Assembly (NCBI GenBank): GCA_963667595.2
Contig: CAXXWD010000009.1
Span: forward strand, 186,001-250,000
Direction of reading: 5' to 3'
Length of the DNA: 64,000 nt
Origin: JAHJQZ01 sp963667595
Lineage (GTDB): Bacteria > Pseudomonadota > Alphaproteobacteria > Rhizobiales > Devosiaceae
Under the pieces are notes generated by a model that was given only the letters and a program-made list of their open reading frames with translations, did not search any database and had not been told where the DNA came from. Numbering within the stretch: the first letter of the stretch is position 1; each line of letters opens with the position of its first letter. The translations under genes were made by a program, and so were the position numbers. Positions 25,633 through 34,281 of the stretch are shown in pieces.

Positions 25633-25977
25633 TCAAAGCTCCAGCTCTGCGAGGCAGGCCGTAGCGAGGTCCCGATCCGCAGCGTCCTTGCCCGGCATCG
25701 TCGCCCAACCGGTGTCCATGAGGACGGTCTTGCGCCGATAGGTTTCCGCCGCCTTGATCGTCGCCAGTTTTGTCAGGCGTTCCGGGTCAGTCTTGGCCAT
25801 TTGGAGACAAACGGGCACCATCGCCGCCACAACTTCGTCGTGAGCCATGCTCACGGCCCTGTCGTTTGCAGTTCCGCCAGTCACCCAGCCTCCCCAAGAA
25901 AAGCCAACGATGGCGACAAGAACCGCGCCAATGATTGCCCCATAGATTCCGGGCTTGATCCATGCCGGTGCTTTCAT
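25633..25977 (-). CDS. single-helix membrane protein with GGWVTGG motif, paralog 2
   Basis: The gene encodes 114 residues from the ATG at 25977 (MKAPAWIKPGIYG), chosen for the strong GGAGG 7 bases upstream; the longer frame upstream has no family character. The helix (about 9-31), GGWVTGGTA (29-37), Cys57, GWAT (90-93) and Cys108 are at the same positions as in the protein at 12152-12502. The two copies are clearly related but well diverged, and neither is in an obvious operon. Confidence 0.78.
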   Translation of the reverse strand: MKAPAWIKPGIYGAIIGAVLVAIVGFSWGGWVTGGTANDRAVSMAHDEVVAAMVPVCLQMAKTDPERLTKLATIKAAETYRRKTVLMDTGWATMPGKDAADRDLATACLAELEL

Positions 25978-26254
25978 TTCAAATCCTCCAAGGAAAACTG
26001 CTGCTCGCCGCCATGAAAGGGCGAGCTTTCGATTGTGTGGTTGAGGTGTTCGAGATCGCGCTTGGCAATCTGGTCCGATCGCCGTCGTGCGGTGAGTCTG
26101 TGCTACCGCGAACAACACCTTGTACTTTTTTACATGCTGTTCGGCAGGGACGCGCTGATCCAGGTTAGTGTCGGCAGCGATCGGGCTCGGAAGGGTTTTA
26201 CTTCGTCCGGGAAGCGTTCGGTCACTTGCCCTGCCGAGATGCCGGGGGTGCCCG

Positions 26255-26983
26255 TCATCCGAGCAATGGACCACCCTGATCCAGATAGGCGGTATCGAAT
26301 CCTGCGAAATCGACGAGCCTTTCGTGATTTTCGAACGTCACCCGACCATTGCGGAACGTCACCAGTCCGCGCTCGCGCAATTGTCTCAGCACGCGGTTCA
26401 CGTGAATGGCGCTGAGGCCCAGTGCGTCGGCCAGATGATATTGCGTGAGCGGACAATCGTAACCGTCCTTGCTCCCCATTCCGACCAGGGCCAGCCGAGC
26501 CCCCAGTTCCAAAAGGAAATGCGCCATGCGGGACTCCGCATCGCGACGCCCAACGCTGACCAGATGCTCGACAACCATCGCTTCGTCCCGCGAGGCCGCC
26601 CAGAATATGGCTGTCGCCAGTCGCGGCGTATCCGCGAGTGCCTTGAGAAAATCGCTTGCGAGAACCTCCGCCGCCTCGATGTCGGCAATTGGCTCGAAGC
26701 TGTGATCGGACGTACGCAGCAAGGCGCTGCGCAATCCCAGAAAATCTCCGGGTATCTGGAAATCGACGATCTGTCGCGACCCGTCGGGCTGGATCTTGTA
26801 GGAGCAAACCCAACCCGATGCGAGAATGTAGGCAGCCTGCCTGGATTGCCCCTGTTGCACCAGATCGCGCCCGGCGAGGAAAACCTTGCGACGCCGATGC
26901 AAGCCGGCGAGAACGGCGAGTTCGGCATCGGACAACGAGACGAAGGCGGAGAGCTTTCGCGCGAGCGGGCTTTGGTCCGTCAT
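26255..26983 (-). CDS. Crp/Fnr family transcriptional regulator
   Basis: The gene encodes 242 residues from the ATG at 26983 (MTDQSPLARKLSAFV), with AAGG 8 bases upstream. An N-terminal cyclic-nucleotide-binding-like beta roll (about 20-120, with YILASGWVCSYKIQPDGSRQIVDF) leads to a long dimer helix. The C-terminal winged helix reads LTQYHLADALGLSAIHVNRVLRQL. It lacks the four N-terminal Cys of oxygen-sensing FNR. It belongs to the large rhizobial group of orphan Crp-like regulators. It is divergent from the small gene at 27139, with 155 bp between them. Confidence 0.9.
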   Translation of the reverse strand: MTDQSPLARKLSAFVSLSDAELAVLAGLHRRRKVFLAGRDLVQQGQSRQAAYILASGWVCSYKIQPDGSRQIVDFQIPGDFLGLRSALLRTSDHSFEPIADIEAAEVLASDFLKALADTPRLATAIFWAASRDEAMVVEHLVSVGRRDAESRMAHFLLELGARLALVGMGSKDGYDCPLTQYHLADALGLSAIHVNRVLRQLRERGLVTFRNGRVTFENHERLVDFAGFDTAYLDQGGPLLG

Positions 26984-27138
26984 GCTCATGGCCTTTTCCG
27001 TCACCATTTGTCGATCTGCTGAGAAAGCCATGCCAAGGCTGCTTTCCATCAGTCCAGCATAACGCCTTTTCTGAAAAGATGTCGAAGCTCTGAAGGCTGC
27101 GGCGACCTCACTCGTCGCCGGGAAAAAGGACATGCCCG

Positions 27139-27375
27139 ATGACGGACCAGGAAGAATACGCAGGTATGGCCGCGCTTTCGATTTGCGAAGCACTGTTGCT
27201 TGCCTTGAACGATCGCGCGGTGCTCCCCGAGTCCGAGATAGTGGGCATTCTTCGGGATGCCGCCGCAACACACGAGAATGCGGCGGAAACCGGCGACGAC
27301 AGGGAGACGCATCTGGCCGTTGCCGGCCTGATCAATAGCATCATTTCCGGAGGCAACTCGGTTCGAAGATCGTAA
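27139..27375 (+). CDS. small conserved alphaproteobacterial protein
   Basis: The protein has 78 residues (MTDQEEYAGMAALSICEALL...). It is predicted all-helical: AALSICEALLLALND, then IVGILRDAAATHENAA, then a last helix. Close variants with the same ALSICE-LLLALND core are common in rhizobia. The function is unknown. It is divergent from the Crp/Fnr-type regulator and may be one of its targets, judging only by position. Confidence 0.75.
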   Translation: MTDQEEYAGMAALSICEALLLALNDRAVLPESEIVGILRDAAATHENAAETGDDRETHLAVAGLINSIISGGNSVRRS

Positions 27376-27546
27376 TCCGGCCTCGGCTCCTGCACTACCG
27401 TTCCTCTTTCTCCTGCACTCTTGGATCCCAATGGGACGTTGACCAGTACCTTGCCGAGAGCGCCCTGGATCAATCTGGATTGTCATGCCACAGTCTGGAA
27501 AAGACCCTGCTGATATCGATGGTTGCGTCCCCCGCAACCAACAAGA

Positions 27547-27570
27547 AAAGCCCGCCTTGTGGCGGGCTTT
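27547..27570. terminator. rho-independent terminator, bidirectional
   Basis: AAAGCCCGCC and GGCGGGCTTT form a 10-bp perfect stem with a TTGT loop. On the minus strand the stem is followed by TTCTTGTT, so it mainly ends the SDR gene at 27609; on the plus strand only a short T-run follows. Confidence 0.88.
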
Positions 27571-27608
27571 CTGCTATCTGGATGGTGGTCCGGCGAAAAG
27601 AAACCCGC

Positions 27609-28421
27609 TTACGACCCGAAATAGGACAACAAGAGCGTGTCGAACCAGCGTGTCGGCAGAATGCGTCTCAGGACGAGAAGCAGGACGGCGCCGCTGCCGA
27701 CGCGGTAGATGGTGCGTGGGCGCTTGGCCTCGACGGCGTTTCTTATGGCCCGCGAGACAACGGTGGGCTTCGAACCCGGCATTTTCTCGCTGGATTTGGC
27801 CATGGCGGCGGCCAGATCGGCATAGGCGCCCTGGCCCGAGGTCTTTGCGAGCTGGTTTTGCAGGACGCCGTAAAACTCGGTTTCAATCACGCCGGGCGCG
27901 ATCAGGATCGCATCGAGGCCCTTGCCCCTGATCTCGAGCCTCAGACTGTTGGTGAAGCCTTCGACGAAATGCTTCGAGCCGTGATACCAGGCGCCAAGCG
28001 GCGAATAGACCGACCCGCCGATGGACGAGATGTTGATGATGCGGCCCGTTTTGCGCGCCCGCATATGGGGCAGGATCAGTTGGCACATGCGCGCCAGCCC
28101 GAAGACGTTGACCGCCATCTGCGCCCTGGCGACATCCATGGGTACGTCTTCCACCGCGCCATAAAGCCCGTAGCCGGCATTGTTGATCAGAACATCGACA
28201 CGTCCCTGTTCGGCGATGATCGTTTCGATGGCCGTGGTCATGGACGCATCGTCGGTCACGTCCAGTTCCAGCGCGTGCCCGCCGGCCGCCGCGATTTGCG
28301 CCATCTGGGTGAAGCGCCGCGCGCCGCCATAAACGATGTGGCCGGCCGCAACCAGATCGAGGGCTGTCCTGAGCCCGATGCCGGACGAGGCGCCCGTGAT
28401 GAGAATGACCTTCTTGTCCAT
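27609..28421 (-). CDS. SDR family oxidoreductase
   Basis: The protein has 270 residues, a classical short-chain dehydrogenase. The cofactor motif is TGASSGIG (9-16), the structural motif NNAGYG (80-85), and the catalytic residues Ser133, Tyr146 and Lys150 (YHGSK). The basic residues after the first strand (GGARR) suggest NADP. A hydrophobic C-terminal stretch (AVLLLVLRRILP) may tether it to the membrane. The substrate is unknown. It is divergent from a TetR gene with two palindromic operators between them, so it is very probably controlled by that regulator. Confidence 0.92.
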   Translation of the reverse strand: MDKKVILITGASSGIGLRTALDLVAAGHIVYGGARRFTQMAQIAAAGGHALELDVTDDASMTTAIETIIAEQGRVDVLINNAGYGLYGAVEDVPMDVARAQMAVNVFGLARMCQLILPHMRARKTGRIINISSIGGSVYSPLGAWYHGSKHFVEGFTNSLRLEIRGKGLDAILIAPGVIETEFYGVLQNQLAKTSGQGAYADLAAAMAKSSEKMPGSKPTVVSRAIRNAVEAKRPRTIYRVGSGAVLLLVLRRILPTRWFDTLLLSYFGS

Positions 28422-28490
28422 TGTTCCGCTACTTTTCCAGTTCCACTCTGTTGTCCGGATTTTGACCGCCGGCGCAGTTCATGCGATAGT

Positions 28491-28531
28491 AATGACCAAC
28501 GGTCAGTTATTTAAATGACCGCTGGTCATTT
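28491..28531. promoter_or_regulatory. two TetR operator sites, TGACC-N3-GGTCA
   Basis: Site 1 is TGACC-aac-GGTCA (28493-28505). Site 2 is the longer perfect palindrome AAATGACC-gct-GGTCATTT (28513-28531). Their centres are 23 bp apart, about two helical turns, and they lie between the divergent SDR and TetR genes. This is the pattern of a self-regulating TetR repressor. Confidence 0.82.
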
Positions 28532-28541
28532 GTAAAGCAGA

Positions 28542-29222
28542 ATGGGGACTCACTCTGAGCAGGCAGGTATCTTGTTGAAAGATATAGCGAAAAGAGCACG
28601 AACCGATTTGCAGAAGCGTGATCGGCGCTCGGAGATCCTCTCGTCTGCGCGCCATCTGATTTCCATGTCCGGCTTCGATGGCCTGACCATGAGCGGGCTT
28701 GCGCGTGAGGCCGGTCTCGCCAAGGGCACGCTTTATTTATACGTCCGGACCAAGGAGGAAGTGTTTGCTCTCATCCTTGCCGACGATATCGACAGGTTCA
28801 CGGCCGGGGTGGTTCCTCATGCCGGATCGGACGAGGCTTTGATCGATGCGATCGTAAGCCAGGTTGGGGAGCTGCCATTGCTCCTGCCGCTTCTGGCCCG
28901 GCTGACGACGACGATCGAGATCAATCTGTCGGAAGAGGTTCTCATTGCGGTGAAGCGAACCGCCTGGCAACAGCTGAAACGGATTGCCGAGGCTCTGATT
29001 GAAACGCGAAACATGCCCGAGGCGGTGGCGGTCGATGTGACCCAGGCGCTTTTCCTCGCCCTGCAGGGGGCAGCGCAGTCCTGCGTCCGTCCCAGCACGG
29101 GGATTGACACGCTGCCGGCCGACGTGCGCGAGATTTACGCACGTTCGGATTTCGACAGGACCTATCGCCTCGTTGCGCGCCTTGTGCTCGCTGGTGCGGC
29201 CCGCGTCACGTCGCCGGCTTGA
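28542..29222 (+). CDS. TetR/AcrR family transcriptional regulator
   Basis: The protein has 226 residues. The helix-turn-helix is LTMSGLAREAGLAKGTLYLYVRTKEEVF (about 48-75). The first 30 residues are an unusual basic extension (DIAKRARTDLQKRDRRSE). A TTG at 28572 is an alternative start. The ligand domain is all-helical. It faces the SDR gene with two operator palindromes in between, so it probably represses both itself and the SDR gene until a small molecule binds. Confidence 0.9.
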   Translation: MGTHSEQAGILLKDIAKRARTDLQKRDRRSEILSSARHLISMSGFDGLTMSGLAREAGLAKGTLYLYVRTKEEVFALILADDIDRFTAGVVPHAGSDEALIDAIVSQVGELPLLLPLLARLTTTIEINLSEEVLIAVKRTAWQQLKRIAEALIETRNMPEAVAVDVTQALFLALQGAAQSCVRPSTGIDTLPADVREIYARSDFDRTYRLVARLVLAGAARVTSPA

Positions 29223-29303
29223 AAACGGACGGGACGACGCTTTACCCTTTGCGCCAGTTGAAAGGCCATCCGCGTGCCGGCAGGCCGAACCGAGGAGAAA
29301 AAC

Positions 29304-29834
29304 GTGAACCGCACACTTGCTCGTCTGCTCATTTTCGCTGTTGCATCGCTTGGCACAACTGGACTGGTCGAGGCGCAGTCCCGAAACGACGGACGCCTGT
29401 TTTATGAGATGGCGGTGACCAATGCGGGCTCACGCAGCCAGGGACTTGAAGGCACGCTTTATGACGCTGCCGGAAATGCCGTGACGGTGGCGCCGGGCGA
29501 AACGGTGGAAACCGATATCGGCACCTTCATCATGAACGCATGCGCGGTTCCCTGGGATTCCTGCGGCATGTACCGCAAGAACGATAAAGAGGACGAGGCC
29601 GTCGATATTTTCCTCACGATGGACTCCGTGCCGTGGGAATTCAGGCTCTACGTCATCGCCGAAGGATCGCGCAGTGAGGGCTGGCGCGGCGAACTCTGGC
29701 ATGGCGACCAACAGGTGATGCCGGAGGGAACCAAGCCGCTGGCGACGGCCCTGGGGCATTTCCTTCCGCGTGGCGACGCCCAGATGCTCTGGGACTGGTC
29801 GGGCTGGATCCCGGCGAGCTGGGCCGCCGAATAG
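29304..29834 (+). CDS. secreted hypothetical protein
   Basis: The gene encodes 176 residues from a GTG at 29304 with GAGGAG 7 bases upstream; the ATG at 29274 has no site. The N-terminus is a signal peptide (MNRTLARLLIFAVASLGTTG, cleaved near VEAQ). The mature part is acidic and rich in Trp and Gly, with two Cys close together (NACAVPWDSCGMY) that could form a disulfide. I do not recognise a domain. The nearest gene is the TetR regulator 81 bp upstream on the same strand. Confidence 0.72.
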   Translation: MNRTLARLLIFAVASLGTTGLVEAQSRNDGRLFYEMAVTNAGSRSQGLEGTLYDAAGNAVTVAPGETVETDIGTFIMNACAVPWDSCGMYRKNDKEDEAVDIFLTMDSVPWEFRLYVIAEGSRSEGWRGELWHGDQQVMPEGTKPLATALGHFLPRGDAQMLWDWSGWIPASWAAE

Positions 29835-30001
29835 TCCAGCCTGCCGTTCTGGCCGCCCAGGCCAGGGTGGCCTGATGCGAAAAAACAACGTTTCGGCAAT
29901 CTCTGGACCGTTACGCGTCGATTTGCGCGCAACGGTCCCATGGTTTTTTTATCTCGAGCGTGACTATTGTCGCCCGTATTCAACAGGCAGGCACAAGAGC
30001 A

Positions 30002-30262
30002 ATGTCAGACGACAAACTCAGAGATCAGCTCAAGACGGCGATTGCGACGAGCGTAAAGACCTCCAAGAAGCCCAAGGACATTCTCAAACTCGTTCGCAAG
30101 AAATACCCCAAGGCAAAATCCAAGGACGTGGCGCTGGCGGCTTTTTCCTTGATGATCGAGGTTGCGGATCAGGACGGCGAGCTTGCCGACGCCCTTTACG
30201 AGGTCGGACTGTCAGAGCGCGGCGCCTATGACCCGCCGGAGTCCACGAGCGACGAGGGCTGA
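30002..30262 (+). CDS. small helical conserved protein
   Basis: The gene encodes 86 residues from the ATG at 30002 (MSDDKLRDQLKTAIATSV). It is predicted helical, with the basic core KKPKDILKLVRKKYPKAKSK, a hydrophobic helix (ALAAFSLMIEVADQDG) and an acidic tail. The longer frame from 29960 adds residues without character. The basic core would suit nucleic-acid binding, but the function is unknown. Confidence 0.65.
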   Translation: MSDDKLRDQLKTAIATSVKTSKKPKDILKLVRKKYPKAKSKDVALAAFSLMIEVADQDGELADALYEVGLSERGAYDPPESTSDEG

Positions 30263-30806
30263 CTCTCTGCCGCCTAGGCACGGCCAGCCGGTCGAGAAAG
30301 GCCAGCATGATTTCGGCCGCGGGGATGGGCAAAAACGGTGCCGATCGCGTCGGGCAAAAGCCCCTTGGCCGCAACAGTCATTAATACGCGGAACGTTTTG
30401 ACGATCGACTGCGGGATCTTGTTGTCCGAACCGGCGGCATAAACGGCGTCTTCCGAACCGCTTTGTGTCCGCCGGTCGATGGTCCGGATCCGGCGTGCCG
30501 CTTTCGTGACGAACCTGATTGACGTATCGCCGGACGGCGAAACTCAACACCATCGGTTTGTGACTGATACATATCAGCGCCGTGACACCCGGATCGATTT
30601 ATCAGTGTTCTGTCATCGCCTTACAAGAAAAAACCCGTTTATTGTCTCGAAGATATAATTCTTTGGGTAACTGTAGATTTTATGCTCGCATCAACGCTAC
30701 GTGTTCTTGCCGGAGCAACTTAACATTTGTGCAATTTCCTCTATGTGAAAATGCATTTCGTTCAAAAGCTCGTGTTCGTCTGTCTTGAGCAGTGAGGAAA
30801 GGTGAC
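30263..30806. other. intergenic region upstream of the response regulator
   Basis: No gene is supported in these 544 bp. The 200 bp nearest the response regulator are AT-richer than average. I see no clear promoter boxes. The reading frames on both strands lack start signals and coding character. Confidence 0.5.
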
Positions 30807-31199
30807 ATGAAACACGTCCTGGTTGTCGATGACGACGAATTTGTTCGGGTTTCGCTCAAGGAAATACTGGAGCGCGCCGGCCATTCCACGGAACTTGCCG
30901 TCAATGGCGACGATGCCATGGACAAGATCGACCGCCGGAAACCGGACGTGATTTTCCTCGATATCGTCATGCCCGAAAAGGAAGGCATGGAGACGCTCCT
31001 GGAGCTCAAGCGTGTCAGCCCGGAAATCAAGATCATCATGATCAGCGGTGGCGGCAGCTTCCATGATACCAACGACTACTATATGGCCGCCGAACTGTTC
31101 GGCGCCGATGCCGTCCTGAAAAAGCCATTGCGCGGTTCGACGGTTCTCGAGGCTCTGGAAACGATCCTTAGTAAGGAAGATTCCTTCCCGATGGGCTGA
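30807..31199 (+). CDS. single-domain response regulator
   Basis: The gene encodes 130 residues from the ATG at 30807 (MKHVLVVDDDEF), with GAGGAAAGG 5 bases upstream. It is a CheY-like receiver with the acidic pocket DDD (8-10), phospho-acceptor Asp52 (IFLDIVMP), Ser80 (MISGG) and Lys106 (LKKPL). There is no output domain, so it acts by protein contact or as a relay shuttle. It is convergent with an HPt gene 61 bp away and 1 kb upstream of a chemosensory operon that lacks a stand-alone CheY. Together they may form its output branch. Confidence 0.93.
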   Translation: MKHVLVVDDDEFVRVSLKEILERAGHSTELAVNGDDAMDKIDRRKPDVIFLDIVMPEKEGMETLLELKRVSPEIKIIMISGGGSFHDTNDYYMAAELFGADAVLKKPLRGSTVLEALETILSKEDSFPMG

Positions 31200-31260
31200 T
31201 GCCCGCTGGAGGAAACGTCTGCCCCCCTTCAAAAGCTGGTGGCATCGCGTCGGCCCAATC

Positions 31261-31677
31261 CTACAATCTGGCGACGGCTTCGCTGACGCGCGCGAGCTCG
31301 GGCGACAGATGGGTGGCCGTTTGCCTGACCATTGCCCAATCCTTTTGTCCGGCCGCGCTTTCAAGCGTACGGCAGGTTTCAGCCAACGAAAAAGCCCCGA
31401 CCGTTAAGGCTGACGACTTGAATCTATGCGCCATCCTGTTGGTCGCTTCCGCGTCGTTTTCGGCAATGCAACCCAAAATGTCCGGGATGGTGTCTTTGCT
31501 AAAACTCAGGAATTTTTCCAGAATCTGACGTATTCTTTCGTCATCGTCCACGAAGGTTTCGCGAAGCAGTGAAAGATCGAGCACGGGGTGATCCGAATCA
31601 CTGTCTATTTTTCTCAGATTTGTATCATCTGTCATTATAGATGAGTGAAACGATTTCACTTTGTCTCTCCCAGACAT
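31261..31677 (-). CDS. HPt domain phosphotransfer protein
   Basis: The protein has 138 residues; a start at 31635 (MTDDTNLRK) is also possible. The HPt motif is AHRFKSSALTVGA with the phospho-accepting His84, in the usual four-helix setting (IRQILEKFLSFSKDTIPDIL before it, LAETCRTLESAAGQ after it). A stand-alone HPt protein carries phosphate between receiver domains. The receiver-rich kinase at 39490 and the single-domain regulator at 30807 are natural partners, making a multi-step relay plausible. That wiring is inference. Confidence 0.86.
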   Translation of the reverse strand: MSGRDKVKSFHSSIMTDDTNLRKIDSDSDHPVLDLSLLRETFVDDDERIRQILEKFLSFSKDTIPDILGCIAENDAEATNRMAHRFKSSALTVGAFSLAETCRTLESAAGQKDWAMVRQTATHLSPELARVSEAVARL

Positions 31678-32260
31678 TCATGAACGCATATTATTTAATT
31701 GAAATCATGAATAATTCGTCATCACCGGCCACAACGCAGAAATAAGAACCGTCAATACCTTGTTTTATTGGGATGCAAGAAGGCGTAAAGGTGTGAGTAT
31801 TTGTTAGAAAAATTAAACAGAGTGGAAACTTAGCAGAAAATAGAAAAATGACATTACAGAACATTTTGAAAAAATGACATTTCGGGTAAAAGAATCGCTC
31901 GTTTTTTCCAGAAGGGACAAAGAAATGAGACTAAATAATGAATTTAGAAGAGTTATAAAAAGATATGTGCATTCAGATTGAATCGAAAAAGCATTTCGAT
32001 AAACTTCATTCATCACGATCAAAATATCATGATAACGAAGTCATGAGTCATATTATCATGACAAATGGCACCACAGAATCGGGTTTATTGCAATAAATGA
32101 ATTGACAAAACAAAACATGACATTTGGAATTACAAATAAAAAATCGATCTTTTCAAGGAATGCGCGAAGAAGTTACAATTCGTTAATAGTTGACATTGAA
32201 AACTTGCATGACTGTTGGGTATTGCGTCCGGTCGTCACTCCGGATCTGTGAGAACAAAAC
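31678..32260. other. AT-rich intergenic block upstream of the chemosensory operon
   Basis: These 583 bp are far more AT-rich than the surroundings and hold no convincing gene; a 69-codon minus-strand frame is of low complexity. The hexamer palindrome TCATGA occurs at 31678, 31705, 32027, 32041 and 32056, the last three about 14.5 bp apart. ATGACATT occurs at 31848, 31874 and 32117. TTGACA at 32192-32197 lies 60 bp upstream of the cheW start, but no good -10 follows. It probably contains the operon promoter and regulator sites. Confidence 0.6.
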
Positions 32261-32779
32261 ATGCAAGAGGCTGGATTACGGGAGACTGCTGGAGGCACTG
32301 CCGGTCGGGAATCAGTGCGGGACGGCGTTTTGGGAGCGGCGCGTCTTTTTTTGATCTGCCGGACCGGAACCCGTCATTTCGCCGTCGAGACGTGCGATGT
32401 CATCGAGACGCTGCGCCCCTTCGCCATTGAGGCTCTGGCTGACGTTCCGCCATTTGTGCGTGGCTATGCCATGATCAGGGGAAAGCCGGTCGCGCTCGTC
32501 GATATCGGCATGCTCTTGGGTGAGGCCGGCGCCGATCACCAGCGGATCGTGACGGTGCGCGCGGGAAAGAACAACGTCGGGCTTCTTGTCGATGCGGTCA
32601 TCGATCTGCGCGTTTTTCCCCCCGATCTTTTGTCGGACATGCCGGCGCTTTTCGGCAGCAACGAGGCTTTCGAAGCGATTGCGACGCTGGACGAAGAATT
32701 GGTCGTCTTTCTCAAGGCGGCCCGAGTGATTTCCGAGGACGTGCTTGCAAAACTGGAAGAGCAGGCAGGTCATACATGA
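32261..32779 (+). CDS. CheW-like coupling protein (first copy)
   Basis: The protein has 172 residues. Its CheW beta-barrel pattern includes LFLICRTGTRHFAVETCDVIETLR, FVRGYAMIRGKPVALVDIGMLLG and NNVGLLVDAVIDL. It would link the receptor array to the CheA kinase, as WspB or WspD do. The stop overlaps the CheR start by 4 bp (ATGA at 32776-32779). It is the first gene of the seven-gene chemosensory operon. Confidence 0.9.
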   Translation: MQEAGLRETAGGTAGRESVRDGVLGAARLFLICRTGTRHFAVETCDVIETLRPFAIEALADVPPFVRGYAMIRGKPVALVDIGMLLGEAGADHQRIVTVRAGKNNVGLLVDAVIDLRVFPPDLLSDMPALFGSNEAFEAIATLDEELVVFLKAARVISEDVLAKLEEQAGHT

Positions 32780-34281
32780 TCGCAAGTGAAGGGCGGGACG
32801 ACATCGAACGCTTCCGAACCCTGATCGGACAGCGTGTCGGGCTTCGTTTCGAAGACGGCAAGGCGGCATTTCTGTCGGGCGTTCTCAGTCGACGCCTGAA
32901 AAAGCGTGGGTGCGACAGCACCATCTATTTCAGGTGGCTTTCCGACAGCTCGGCAGGGGAGGAATGGGGCGAACTGGCCCGCGAACTGACGATCGGCGAA
33001 ACTTATTTCTTCCGCAATATCGAACAGTTCCGTGCCCTGGCGGAGATCGTGCTGCCCAAGCGGCACCAGTTGCGCGCGGGCCGGCCCCTGCGCATCCTGT
33101 CCGTTGGCTGTTCGACTGGCGAGGAAGCCTATTCCCTGGCGATCGTCTTGCGCGAAACCCTGCCCGAGACTTGGCAGAACGCCGAGATCTATGCCGCCGA
33201 CATCAATCCGTTTGCGCTCGAAAAGGCCGGCCGGGCGCAGTATACGACCTGGGCGCTGCGCGAAACGCCGGCGGATCTCAAATCGCGCTGGTTTCATATC
33301 GAGGGCACGCATGTCGGGCTCGATCCATCTATCAGCCGGGCGGTGCGTTTCGAGACCTGCAATCTGGCCAGCGATGCCTCAGAAACGTTGCAGCGCGGCA
33401 GCTACGACGTCATCTTCTGCCGCAACGCCCTCATGTATTTCGATCCCGCCCAGATGATCGCGGCGGTCGAGCGCATCGCCGATGCGCTTGCCCCCGGCGG
33501 CTTTCTGTTTCTCGGACATGCCGAGACACTGCGCGGCGTCTCCGAGCGGTTTCAGATCTGGCACACCCACAACACGTTCTATTACGAACGCAAGCCCTCA
33601 GTGACGTCCGAACGCGACAGGACCGTCACGATGCCGCTCCGCATCGAGCACCCTTCCGATATCCGTGTTGGCGGCGATACCGGCTGGTTCGAGGATATCC
33701 GCCGCGCCAGCGAACGCGTCGCCGCGCTGGTTCCAAAAGGCGATCCCGATGACGCCGGTGTGTCTTTGCCGGTTACCCGGTTCGATACAGCTTCGGTGCT
33801 GGACCTGCTGCGCAAGGAACAGTTCGACATCGCCCTGAAGACCGTTCGCGAGGGGGTTACGGCCGCCGGTTCCGATCCCGAGCTGAGCCTCATTGAAGCG
33901 ACCCTGCTCATGCTGTGCGGGCAGTTCGATCAGGCGCAGAACATGGCGGCGGAGCTGCTTTTGGGCGACGATGGCAATGCCGGCGCACATTACATCATCG
34001 CGCTGTGCCAGGAACACATCGGGCATAGCGAGCGTGCCATGGCGCATCATCGCCATGCCGCGCGGCTGGATCCGAGCTTTGCCATGCCGCGCTTGCATAT
34101 GGGCCTTCTGGCGCGCCACGCCGGAGACGACGCGACCGCCCGCAAGGAATTCGCCCGGGCGACATTGCTGCTTGAAGCCGAGGAACCGCACCGGCTCGTC
34201 CTGTTCGGCGGCGGTTTCAGTCGCGAGGCGTTGATGACCCTTTGCAGCACGGCGATCGAACCCCGCGAGGCACGGAAATGA
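32776..34281 (+). CDS. CheR-type methyltransferase with C-terminal TPR region (WspC-like)
   Basis: The protein has 501 residues. The N-terminal CheR domain (about 10-270) has the family signature ETYFFRN (75-81), SAM-binding motif LSVGCSTGEEAYS (108-120) and IFCRNALMYFDP. Residues about 330-490 form helical TPR-like repeats (ALKTVREG, AGAHYIIALCQEHIGHSERAM, MHMGLLARHAGDDATARKEF), as in WspC. It methylates glutamates on the receptor at 34836 to reset sensitivity. It overlaps both neighbours by 4 bp. Confidence 0.93.
   Translation: MIASEGRDDIERFRTLIGQRVGLRFEDGKAAFLSGVLSRRLKKRGCDSTIYFRWLSDSSAGEEWGELARELTIGETYFFRNIEQFRALAEIVLPKRHQLRAGRPLRILSVGCSTGEEAYSLAIVLRETLPETWQNAEIYAADINPFALEKAGRAQYTTWALRETPADLKSRWFHIEGTHVGLDPSISRAVRFETCNLASDASETLQRGSYDVIFCRNALMYFDPAQMIAAVERIADALAPGGFLFLGHAETLRGVSERFQIWHTHNTFYYERKPSVTSERDRTVTMPLRIEHPSDIRVGGDTGWFEDIRRASERVAALVPKGDPDDAGVSLPVTRFDTASVLDLLRKEQFDIALKTVREGVTAAGSDPELSLIEATLLMLCGQFDQAQNMAAELLLGDDGNAGAHYIIALCQEHIGHSERAMAHHRHAARLDPSFAMPRLHMGLLARHAGDDATARKEFARATLLLEAEEPHRLVLFGGGFSREALMTLCSTAIEPREARK

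Noticed and set aside
31813..32022. 69-residue minus-strand frame in the AT-rich block
   Set aside because: Low-complexity Leu/Ser/Phe composition, no ribosome-binding site and no family resemblance.
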